Positions 25,501 to 38,500 of a stretch of 64,000 nucleotides of DNA are shown in pieces. A model generated the notes under the pieces. The model did not search any database, was not told the origin of the DNA, and was given only the letters and a program-made list of their open reading frames with translations. The first letter of the stretch is position 1. Each line of letters opens with the position of its first letter. The position numbers and the translations under genes are program-made. The stretch is from Liolophura sinensis (Eukaryota > Mollusca > Polyplacophora > Chitonida > Chitonidae). The stretch lies in the NCBI RefSeq assembly GCF_032854445.1, contig NC_088307.1, positions 10,428,017-10,492,016 on the forward strand. The letters are read 5' to 3'.

Positions 25501-28500
25501 GTATACGAATGTAGAGATTCCATTGTACTGTTGTCGGGTGGTATATGAATGTAGAGATTACATTGTACTGTTGTCGAATGGTATACGAATGTAGAGATTA
25601 CATTGTACTGTTGTCCGGTGGTATACGAATGTAGAGATTACACTGTACTGTTGGCGAGTGGTGTACGAATGTAGAGATTACATTGTACTGTTGTCGGGTG
25701 GTATACGAATGTAGAGATTACATTGTACTGTTGTCCGGTGGTATACGAATGTAGAGATTACACTGTACTGTTGGCGAGTGGTGTACGAATGTAGAGATTA
25801 CATTGTACTGTTGTCGGGTGGTATATGAATGTAGAGATTCCATTGTACTGTTGTCCGGTGGTATACGAATGTAGAGATTACACTGTACTGTTGGCGAGTG
25901 GTGTACGAATGTAGAGATTACATTGTACTGTTGTCGGGTGGTATATGAATGTAGAGATTCCATTGTACTGTTGTCCGGTGGTATACGAATGTAGAGATTA
26001 CACTGTACTGTTGGCGAGTGGTGTACGAATGTAGAGATTACATTGTACTGTTGTCGGGTGGTATATGAATGTAGAGATTCCATTGTACTGTTGTCCGGTG
26101 GTATACGAATGTAGAGATTACATTGTACTGTTGTCGGGTGGTATATGAATGTAGAGATTACATTGTACTGTTGTCGAATGGTATACGAATGTAGAGATTA
26201 CATTGTACTGTTGTCCGGTGGTATACGAATGTAGAGATTACACTGTACTGTTGGCGAGTGGTGTACGAATGTAGAGATTACATTGTACTGTTGTCGGGTG
26301 GTATATGAATGTAGAGATTCCATTGTACTGTTGGCGAGTGGTATACGAATGTAGAGATTACACTGTACTGTTGGCGAGTGGTGTACGAATGTAGAGATTA
26401 CATTGTACTGTTGTCGGGTGGTATACGAATGTAGAGATTACATTGTACTGTTGTCCGGTGGTATACGAATGTAGAGATTACACTGTACTGTTGGCGAGTG
26501 GTGTACGAATGTAGAGATTACATTGTACTGTTGTCGGGTGGTATACGAATGTAGAGATTACAATGCTCTATTTATGTATTAATTTATTTATTACATTGAA
26601 AACCGGCATACTTCCATTTATGATGGCGGATCAAATTTATGGTTGCAGGAAAGCGGAATGGGCGGAATAATCTTGACTCTTCCAAATGAGGCAACGAGGT
26701 ACTCTACTGTGTTTGACTTGCATACTAAAATTCTAATGACAATTCATCCATACTGAAAGCTATCGCACTTACTCATGTAGCTAAGCGTTCCTCCCCCTGC
26801 CTGTGTATTGAAGTGCACAAGAAGTGTTCCTTGAGCCATCAATTATATGTCCCATGCTGTAAGTATATTAAAACTACCTTGCGCTCCATCATAAATTTGT
26901 CCACGACTGGATGGAATGCCGACAACATTTTTAGATGAATATCGAGAAGAATCTTAACCTTTTCAGGCATTAATTGTTCCTAGACGCTTATACCCATCAC
27001 ATGTTCTACACCTTTTCTTTCCTGGAATGCGTCTGGTCATATAGGTATAACAATGCCGAGCAATAGAGTGCAAAATGCCTGCAATACCAGTGTCTGTTGC
27101 GGGAATGTTTTTCTTTCCATTGCAGTTCCTTAATTCATAAGCATTTAAAGAATATTAAAATGTATGTATGGCAAACAACAACAACATTACTCTACATTCA
27201 ATTAAAGTTAAAATATTTAATATTTGATATGTTCATTTGTCATTTTTCTGAAGAAATAATAAAGAGTAATTTATGCCTTGATGATGGAATTGAGAAACGA
27301 TCAAATAAATAAATAAACACTTTTCATAGATATCATAACTTCTTGAACTGAGGAGCCACTGATTAACAGGAAGAACTTGGTATTCTCGGCCGGAAGTAGT
27401 GATAGTTTCGCGCACGTCTTTGCAACATGTAGTAAAAAAATCTAAACTCTTTTTGGTTACAGAAGCATGGGAGCATGGGAGAAGACAAACAATCGCGGAA
27501 ATTCATTTAGATTATTGAATTCTGGAGATTTTCATCTTAACTTTCACATAATTACTAAAATTGAAAAGCAAGTTATTAGCAAATTATCTATAGAAAAAAT
27601 CACATCAAAATTTTTATACTCCTCCATCGAAATATATTAAACTGACTTATAAGTGAAATGTTATTAGACATCAATCAATAAATCAACTGATCAACCGATT
27701 GGTTGATTGATCAGTCAACAAATAAATAGGACTTTACTAATATTCATATATTTTGCATGAAGAACATTAACATGAAAATAGCTCATACAAGCTGTGTATT
27801 TAGTATATCTTATATATTCTATGCAAATGTCTTTATGGGTTTTTACGTCATCATTCATTTTTAAGATATGATTTCATTTTTATTCTCTCGTTTTAAAATT
27901 CAGCGCAAAAGCCTGAATAACAAACAAAAATATATGTATTTTAAAATTATAAACAAATCCCATTGACCGTGATAATTTAGTCTATATATTCGAGAATGTT
28001 AAAAAGGTGAAAAAAGATTCGAAACATTTCAGAAATGAGAAAAAGCTAACTTGGCAGAAGAAAGCAAATAAAACATGTGGTTTTGGGGTCAGACAACACA
28101 CAAAAAAGGTTAGACTTTTCTGCTAGGCGCTAGGCGCTAATCGCAGACATTCTTCACTTAATGTACGTATGTGTCAACTTGATTTCATTCCCAGCAAAAA
28201 TTCTAATGTTTTACATTCTTGACATTATTGTCATAATGTTGCAAAACAAGCACTTGGAGAGGCTAACGTGGTGCACATTCTTTTTTCTTCGCATTGTTTT
28301 CACTTAGATATAGGCCAGGTACATGGCCAGTCTTAATGTTATGAAGTTTTTGTTGTTGTTGCTTTGGGTTTAACATCGATAATTATATTACTTCGATAAT
28401 ATCAAGATAATGTATATTCGTAGAAGGCCAGTCCCATTAACTAATCTTTTTCATGTCAAACCTGTGTTGTCTGTCTTTCATCCCTGCCTGTGCGATGGCG

Positions 28501-29271
28501 ATTTCTGGAGAGAAAAAAAACGGACCGAGGCCTAATCCCCGTGCTTTGTTTTAATGTGATTGTGTGTTAAATGTGATGACAGCACAGCATTTCGAGTAAT
28601 TCTAGGCCAGTGACGTCTAATATACAGTATTGCAATTAACATCACCACATTTTGAAAACCCAATACTGTTTATGCCATGGTACTAGGGGACGTGTAATTT
28701 GTCAATTTTTTAGCATTTGCATGAAAAGAAATGACGTAAATTGGCAAGAGGCCATATTTCACGGGTTATGTGTGACCATTTACCAGCTATCGCATTGTCG
28801 TCACTGCTCTGGTTTTACTCTCTATGCTATACGTCTTTTATATATTACAACATAGATTTATGTTCTATACGAGAGCTATTGTCAATTCGAATTTACCAAA
28901 ATTTTGGGTGGAGAAAGGTAACTTATGCCGACAGGTCTGTGGTGCTGCTTCACTGGAATGTAATGTCGAAGACACCACACACACACTCATATAAATCTAA
29001 CGTCACTGGGCCAACCATTACTTGCCTCACATCATTACAGTGAACATCAAGTGAATACACCAATGTGGTCGCTGTGAGTTCAAGTCAAGCTCATGCTGGC
29101 TTCCTCCCCGGCCGTAAGTGGGTCTGTCATTAACCTGCTGATAGTCGTGGGTTTGCCCCGGGCTCTCCCCGGTTTCCTCCCACCATAATGCTGACCGCCG
29201 TCGTATAAGTGAAATATTCTTGAGTACGGCGTAAAACACCAGACAAATAAATAAATAAATAAACAAACAAA

Positions 29272-29346
<75 letters not shown>

Positions 29347-32300
29347 ATCAAGTGAATACAGGTGGCTTTAAGGCCATAAGTAATCGCCTATGAAGGGCAT
29401 ACAAATGTGACATTTGCCAGGAAATGTGATTTTAACATAATACTGTGTCATATTCAAGATAAATAATCCTTAAAGTTAATTTAATATGTATGTGTACTAT
29501 ATTGAAAAGAATGATCTGTTGCAATATTATAACAAGATATATTCTAACATCATCCAGACAACAGACAACATCAGTTAAATTTGTTGTCGTTGTTATCTGG
29601 TCAAGCTCAAACGGCAACGGACAACATTAGTATATCTGCCATCAGCCAATAATATGGACATTTCAGGATAAAACAACGTTTCACACAAACCATCAGAGGA
29701 CTAAGATCGTATACATTTATTTATTTATTTATTTGATTGATTGATGTTTAACGCCGTGCTCAAGATCGTATATAAAGTACGAAGTTAAGACGGATTTATA
29801 AGAGAAGCTGTCAATAGTTTTCAGTTATCTTGGGAAGACACGTGGAATATAATAGGCTAATGAATGGTCAGTTCTCAGATCGTGTACCAAGCTGGTTTAT
29901 AAGTGGTCAATAATGAAATTATATATGTCAGCTGCGTTTTCTTTAGGACGGCGTTGGGAATGTCTTCTTCTTGATCTTGAATGCCGGCTGCATGCACATT
30001 TCAAACCCGCATGTGTCAGAGCTTGTGACCGCGCATTAGTCATGTCCTTCTCCATGTTCTTTCATTATTTTTTTATCTTCAGTTTGCAGTAATTGTTTTA
30101 AATTTCAGAGCTTCTTGACGTATGTAATGGAAATAGCGAGTGGAGGGGCTGGGCGGTGGGTATTCAGGCGACTCAGGATCATGGGGAACGAGAAGCTAGA
30201 GTTTTTTTCTCTCTCCGCACCGACAGGGCTAAGGAAGTGACTAGGATCAGAGCTCATAGGAAGTACGACGTGTCCCGCTGGACTTATGTGGCAGCTCTGT
30301 ATACGGGTACAAAAATGAAGCTGTTTATCAATGGCGGAATGGTAGGAGTGGGTACAGGTCAAATTGGCGATATATTCAGTCCAATCATCCAACACTGCAA
30401 AGAGGTGAATCTGGGCGGAAGAGCCTCTACCCATAGCTATTTCAGAGGTTATGTCAGTCGCCTTCAGCTCTGGAACAGATCACTCACACATTCGGAAATC
30501 TCTAGACACGCGAGACTTCCCTCTACTCCAAGAGACTCCGATGGCGGATTAGTTTTCCGTGAAGAATTTAAGGACTTGAGTAGGTGGACACCACAGTTGA
30601 CCAAAGCACTTCCGGTTGTTTCTTCCGGTATGCCCGGACTGCATCATAACCTTCGGTTAACAGCGCCTCCATGCGGCAAGACTGTGTGTGATGACCCGGA
30701 TGTGGTACTGAGCTACTTGAAAGAACCAGTCTTGCGCTTGGAAAAAGTAGTGCGGTACCGCGTGATTAACGTCATGAACGATAACGGAACAAATCCGACG
30801 GTCAGCAACGTGCAAATTCAGTTTCAACACGAGGCACTCACCGAGGCTTTCCGCCCGTACAATATCTCCTGGAAGCTCGAGGTTCAAAACGTCTCGAATA
30901 GCTTTCTTCGAGAACGCCTGATCCTGTTCGGGTGTGACTCGGCAAACATCGGAAACGGCAAGTGTGACAAGGAATGCCAGATCCCGATGACCGGGAACGA
31001 CGGAGGGGACTGTGACACGGTGCCAATGCCCTGTGACACCAGGGCTATTGGGAACGGTGTGTGTGACTATGAGTGTGACAGAGCTTACCACCAGTGGGAT
31101 GGAGGAGACTGCTGTCTACCCTCTCCGATGGCTCACCAGACGTGCTTTGACCCTACACATCCGCTGAGGTATGACAATGTGGTGTTCAACCCCTATCATA
31201 GGTCAGTAGTATAAAGTACTCACTTAACTGTTTAATTAATGAATCAAGTTCCACAACTAATATCTGAGAAATAGCTGCATAATAATACAGAAAACTGGTA
31301 ACATTTAAGAGAAGCAGTCATCAGTTTTCAGTGATGCAGAGAAGACAGTGAATTTTCTAGGTAGATATATGATATCCAAATCAAATTCAAACCAAACTCC
31401 TAGTCCGCAAAATAATTTCTAGATCGAATAAAAATCTAAGTATCTTCCTTGCTCTTTGATTGCAACTGTTCATAGTTGTTTATACCTCACCTAGCTCCGG
31501 GTTCAGCGGAGTTCAATACAACTACCAAATGGCGTAAGTGTAAGACGATTGATATTCAAAGATTGTCCTGAAAAACAGGCCGATTTTTTTCACTTTGAAT
31601 ATTTACAACTGTTTAAAATTAATTTTGCTCAAGACATTGTCCTAGTGGGGGTGTGCTAGTATTTAAGCATTTACATGAATAGTCAAAATAAAACCCTATG
31701 TGAGGTAAACTGACAAGAGGCTGTATTTCACCTGTTTTACGTGTGACAATATGCCAATTACCAAATTGCTCTGAGTTTACTACCGACAATGTTTATATCG
31801 ATTGAATATTTAATTCTGTATTGATAAAAATTAAGTCTACCCATTTTTAAAAAACAGTGTTTAATGCTATTTCATCTGACATATATATGGATCAAGTCAG
31901 CGTTTTCTTTGATTTTAAGAAACAGTCGCAACAATACGATTTTATTACGCCACAAGTGTGAACTATTTTTCCACGCGCCCACACATTTGTGATTCTTTCT
32001 CCGCAGGGCTTACCTAAGCGTGGAGGAATACAGGGACGTACTGGGATTTGACAGTTCGGAGAAGCTAAATGTGTTCTTTGCCACATGGACCGTGAAACAG
32101 CTGATTGGCCTCGCGACATTTCCCTGGGAGAAAAACTTATACACGATACAAGGTGGGTTTTATGGGTTTTATGCAGAACTTGTTTGTTAGAGTTGCAGAG
32201 CTTTGTTTTTTATTAATTAATTAATTTATTTATTTGTTTATTTATGTTTTACATAGTTGTTTAGTTTTCAAGTGTTTTACAAAGTTTGTTTGTTTACATG

Positions 32301-35300
32301 TCACGGAAAGGTTAAAAGACACTGCTACAAGCGATCGAATGAGGCTACAAGTTCCAACTGCAAACGAGATTTGGAGAAAGCGCTTGATTTTGTGCTAAAC
32401 AGTATTGAAAACAGAATTTCATAAAACTGCACATGACACTCTGTTTTAGCAAAGAATTGATGAAAAAATTATTTAAATATTTTACCTCTTTTTCTGCAAT
32501 TTTTTTTTTATAAAGGCGGTACAATTGTTCAACCGGAAAACTTTGGTATCCCCGGAAGTACCGACAGCCTTGTGCACGAGTTCGGGCATAATTTGGGGCT
32601 TTGGCACGTGCACCATGGCGTATCAGAGATGGATTGTAATGATAGGTGTTTGGAGACCCATCCATCATTGACCCTTGGTGACCTTTGCTCAGACACCGTC
32701 CCCACCCCTCACAACACAAAATGCCGCGATCCAGATGTCAGTACAACCATGTGTGGGATAGGCCATTACAGGAACACGTCGTTCCGAAATTATATGAGCT
32801 ACGCATGTATGTAGGATCAGTTTATTTATTTTCATCAGAGGTCAAGGGTCATGTAATCCAATTACGGATCAAGGCAAAAACGCTTTAAACCTGTTCAAAA
32901 ATACACACAGTGGTGTTTTGCAGAAAGTGAATAACTGGATAACTGTTCTAGCATGAAGTTATTTGGAAACTATATCACTTGCACAACTGGAATACCTTTT
33001 GCAGCGCAATGTCGACCCAGGTCCTAGCCGTATTGGTTATTGTTCCCTAGCAATAAATGAATGCTACATATACATTTACGTAACCAGTTTAGCCACAGTT
33101 TGCTCACATCAAAAAAGCAGGATCTAACGAAGCAGGATCGTTAGCTTGGACCGGAATTACTGTTGATGGGAAACATTCCTTAACTGGCATGCAGGCGCAT
33201 CGAGGTTGCTGTTCAGGTGAAACTCTGAAAAGCTGGTCATGTACCTGCCCAGGGCTGGTGGTTTACCCCGGACAATCCGGATCCCCCCACCCAAAAAACC
33301 AAACACAGTATATAGTTTTTTTTTTGTTCTTTCCTGTAGCATGTCACAATTCCCGGGATATGAGTGCTCAAAAGACACTGCAACGCTACAATAGAAAACG
33401 ATGTGTTTTACTGCAATTTGGACCGCTTTGTATAGTCCGTCAAAACCCTATAAATTGCCCAGAAGAGAACATTGGATCTTTTTGTTTAGTGTCTGTTGTG
33501 TAACCAAAGTAATGCTTATGTGGCACGTGTATAACTGCTCACTCTTTCCAAGCAGTACCATGTGATAATACGATGGTGTTATATAGTCGACATGGTTAAG
33601 GTGCCTATAACTTGTGGTTCATTTCAACTTGGTCAGTTTGCCTGTTATTGACATGGCTGACCTGCATATTTAAAATCAAAAGTATGAAAAGGATTCTGTG
33701 GCATATATATAACCCGAATCGATGCAAAATCTATTAGGGCTTTCAGCAAATTAGCTTGTATTGAAAAGTAAATGATTCATTACAAATTGGTTACCTCGCC
33801 TTGTATTGAGATGGTTGATGTTTATTTTCTTAGGCAGTGATAACATTATTTTAAGTTGACCTCCGAGATGACATCACATAAGGAGACTGTAATAGCAGCT
33901 TCTTGTTTCAGATGACGATTGCACCGATCATTTCACACCTCAGCAGGTTGCCCGGATGCATTGTTACCTGGATTTGGTTTATCAAGCGTGGATGGTGTCA
34001 ACTAACCCGTCACCAGTACCGCTAAAACCAAAGGTAACACCAAACGATATACACGACATTGTGTACCTCTTTCATCTGATAGCCAGTTACACTGTATTCT
34101 GAGCACAGACAATTAAAGGAGTAGCTTTACTCTTGGACTCCAAAGTTGTCAAAAGCCGGTTTATGGAATGGGACCATTAGGTGACCTAATGGGCCGATTT
34201 GATAAAGCCATTGCTGACTTAAGTAAACCTAAACAACTGCTTTCCGCACGCACCGCACCGCCACCATATATCCCTACTCATTTTTTAAAATTTATTAAAG
34301 CCATGAAGGCTGCCACGGCACACGCTCCTCGACCGTGGTCGCCATCTTCTTACTGCACCAATGTGAAGCAGGACATGCGCGTAGGCCTACAAGTAGCTGC
34401 TCAACATGGAGGCAACGGTCGAGGAGCATGTATCGTAGTAAACCTTCATGGTGATAATAAATATATTCTAAACCGAGTAAGGACATATTGTGGCGATGCG
34501 GTAGGTGCGGAAAGCAGGTCTGTAGGTTGGTGTCTCTATTTGCACGAGACTTGTTCGATAACAAAGAGAATCGGTCTGGATCTTCGTTGAGTACGAAATT
34601 AATACTTTTAGCGTTGAGACTCCAACGACGCTAGGCCCATATAAGCCTAAGAAAAGGAGTTGGAGTCTTTCGGGGCTAATTTATGCCCGTGCTCAAAAAT
34701 ATTTCACTTATACGACGGCGACCAACATTGTGTTGGCGCTTCATTCAACAACCTTAACCTTCAGTCATTCTTGTAGTCTGTTTCATTTCAGGTCGTCCGC
34801 CAATCAGAGGGTTCGGTCTCTCTCGCTTGGCTCCCGCCTCTCGGGCCATCCACGATCGGTAATCTCTCCGTGTGTGGTTCCTGTTTAGTAGACGGCTCGT
34901 TTGCGCAGTACGCGCACAGCGCCACCTCGCGGAAACAAAAGGGAGATAGATCACCCAAGGAAGCTACAGGTGAAGGAATAAGGAAGCCTTTCCTTATTTG
35001 GTCTAAACATAGGTGTTCTGTTTTGTGTTTGACATGCTCTGAAACCACATAGTTCCCGGGAAAATGCAAAATACTCCGTATGAATAGCAGTGTTGACATA
35101 TTCATTTGTTATGATATTAAAAGTGTAAAAAAATATCATTTTGTATAACTTCACAAAATACGCTTTATCACCCCTTGTGCTTGATCAATAATCCTTGCGC
35201 GGCAATGTACATGTAACACGTTCGGTGAAGACCTTCTCTTCTGCCATCATTATGGTGCTGATAATTGTGTGTCAGACGCGGCAAATTCCGCCATTATAAC

Positions 35301-35553
35301 TTTTTTAGGCTCTATGGTTTACTCCGGGCATTGTGTTTTACTCACGGCACTCTTGTTTACCCCGGGCACTATTCTTACCCACGGTTTCCTCTGGGCACTG
35401 TGGTTTCCTCCGGGCGCTGTGGTTTCCTATGGGCACTGTGGTTTTCCCAGGCACTATAGTTTACTCCGGGTACTCCGGTTTATTCCCGCGGTTACCTCCG
35501 CCAACAATATAATTCGTTTAAGTGAAAAAAAATTTCAGAATGGTGTTAAACAA

Positions 35554-35584
<31 letters not shown>

Positions 35585-38500
35585 AAATTTCTTGTTTTCA
35601 GGCCCTCCAGATGCAGATAGGTGTAAGGGGAGTACTCGACTGTGGTTACCAAACGCCTACCATTGTCCAGATTACTGTTACTTGGAGCTGACGTTTCAGG
35701 AGATCGTCGTACCGAAAAGGTTAGGTAAAATCTGTGGAACACATCATTATACAGCTTACATGTAGTAGATGAGAAGGTCACTTCGCTCGTTGTTTAAACG
35801 TGATGACTCCACAATATGATTGCAATATTGCAATAGTACATAGGTACCGTTAAATAATAATTCATTCCATTCATCGTTTACTCAGTATCGGGTTAAGATG
35901 TGTAGGGAAGAAAGAAAACAAAGAAGAACACATCAAAATGGCGAAAAAATGACAGTGAACAAATTTTCAGCCAGAAAGTTACATATTTAACTAAGAGAAA
36001 TGAGGCGGATATTGCATCTGTTTCTGAGAAAAACGCGCCTTATTAACAATGATCGTATATTTACCGCCGACATTTTCAACCAAATATATGCTGTATCAAG
36101 GTATTGGTATTATCTATTCCGTCAATTAAAACCATTAATGTTTCTCAGTACATGTTTGAGTTGAAAAGAGGAAAACATTTGATGTAATTCGTTTTATTTC
36201 TTGTTAGGACGTTTTGAGTATAAAAAAATCGATTCTTAAATTGTTCGCCTTAGGTTATTGATTTGGGCAACATGGAATGCTAAAGACGGTATAGATGACG
36301 TCATACTGTACCTGCAGGGCGGGTCCACGCATTCACTAGGGGTGTTACCGGCTTTCTGTGACCTCCCAGTCACTCAAGATGTGAATGTGACTCAACCGTT
36401 GGAAAAGGTAATATAAAAAAAATATGTTCTGTCCTTAACAAGGGATGAAGGGTAAAATGCACACATATGCACGAGAAAATAAATCCTACGCTCCTTTAAA
36501 ATGTGACAGAAATCATTCACATTTATTCATTGTTTAATCCAGGTATCGAAAGAAAATCTAACAAGGTATATTTTTTCAGATCCGGGTTTTTGTGAGCAGA
36601 CCATTTGTAGGAATTGACGCTGTCCAGGTGATTTCAACTCCAGGTCATGTCACGTGTGATCAGTGCAAACCAATCAGCTACCTTCTCACACGATCTCCGC
36701 CGTTTAGAAGCTCAGCGAAAGTAGTGACCAATGACAGCTTATATACTGACAGGTATAACTTAATTTACAATTAGGTGTGGCAGAAACCTGTAAATGGTCG
36801 TGGGTTTCCCCCAGGCTCTGTCGGTTTCCTCCCACCGTAATGTTGGCTGTCGTCGTATAGAAGTGAAATTTTCTTGAGGACGACATGAAACACCAGTCAA
36901 AATAATTGACGCTCTATTTTGTCTTTCGCGTGAAAACTTAGAAAGACACAACATATATTAATTGAAACAGCTTAACAGACTTTCAAAGCTAAGTACGTAC
37001 GCCAAGGACGGAAAATATAAATGGACATATATAGACTGAAAATCTATGGCAATGAGATAAGAACTCATTTTCTCCCCTCATCATTGTCTTTGTTTCAGAG
37101 AGATTTCCCAAGGCGTCACCTATAACTACACAGTGTACAGCGTTTCCGGAGTCTTCACAGGGCCACCCTCACCAACGCTCTCCTACACCCCGGGGGAAGC
37201 CTTCTGTGGGGACGGAAAAGTCAACAGGCAAGTTTTAAAAAATTAAACAAAGAAAGTAAAAAACAGAGGTGACGGCCTTTTCCTTTCAACATTTGTATCC
37301 ATGATTAGCAGAATCATCGTATGACGTCATCGAACTATTTATGATCCAAAGTTATTTCCTTGATGCCTAATACACAAGCGTACTCCGTTGAGTACTCAAG
37401 TTTATGGGTAGCGGAAACCGGAGTAAAACCATGTATCTCTGGCAACTTATTGGCGAACTTATCCACAGGTAACATACATAGGCCTGTATGCACACCATAT
37501 TCATTTGGTGGAGGACAGGTGGCTTTTAACAACGGTCAAATTACTCAAACAGCTTAGTCACTAAGGGCCCACGAACAGTGAAAGCCAGGGAATTCACAAA
37601 TTCCCCATCTAAGGCTGGGATTGAACTCCGACCTCGTACGTCCTGGCGACTGAAAGTCCGACGTCTTATCGACTATGATACCAACCCCGCCCGCGATCTA
37701 ATGTAAAACAACTGGAAAAAGCATAACTGTGCGTAAAATTTAGGAACGTTGATTATATAAACCATATAAACTACCAGGCAAAAGAAAGGTTTCACCGTAT
37801 TTTTTGTCATAAAAAAAGTAAAAGCGCGGTTCCGGGTTTGATTCTAAGCAGGACTTAGTGTATGACTGCATCGTTTCCTCTACCAGAACGCATCGTCACG
37901 AACGCAGCAATTGGAATTGTGAAATTGCGACCACATGCAAAACGTCCTTCTGAGGCATGGCTCGTGATGCACGTGCGGTAATGTTGCATAAATACTCTTG
38001 CTCGAAAGAGCAGACATTCAATGACCGAAAAAACACAAACAGTATGCCAAGACAACGCAAGCGCAACGAGACCAGGCCATCGGTATGTCCACCATGGGAG
38101 TCTCGCAACGTCACATTGCAAGAACGTTCAGCTGCAGCCAAACCACCATCAGGAGGTTGTTGATACGCTATCAGCAGACAGGCCAGGCCCAAGACAGACC
38201 AAGATCGGGAAGACCGAGGTTAACAACTGCGGCTGAAGATCGCTACATCCGGCAGATCCACCTCCGAAACCGATTCGTCACGGCGACGTCAACAGCGGCG
38301 ACGGCACTAGGCCATGTCATCAGCCCGAGAACAACACTGCGTCGTCTTCGTTCAGCTGGTTTACGACTTTACCGCCCCTTCCGTGGGATGGCCTTGACCC
38401 TTTTACACCGTCAACGCAGATTGCGATGGGCACGTATTGTACGTCGGTGGCAGCGACGTGACTGGGCGAGAGTGCTGTTTACAGACGAGAGCAGGTTCTG

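Larger units (their letters stand above)
19507..30108 (+). other. Pappalysin intron 1 (10.6 kb), satellite-bearing
   Basis: GT...AG, phase 1. The largest intron of the gene; it holds two satellite arrays, several R1 copies and SINEs described separately. Between 21430 and 23200, and between 26570 and 28560, nothing was recognised beyond AT-rich sequence. Confidence 0.85.

Noticed and set aside
25118-26083. Two identical 121-codon minus-strand frames
   Set aside because: Produced by the 120-bp higher-order unit of the 40-bp satellite; no start context, splice signal or domain.
23215-26568. CRISPR array
   Set aside because: Units are contiguous with no unique spacers, and the setting is an animal intron.
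34168-34590. 140-codon frame in intron 5
   Set aside because: Lies across the palindrome; codon content is not protein-like and no family is recognisable.
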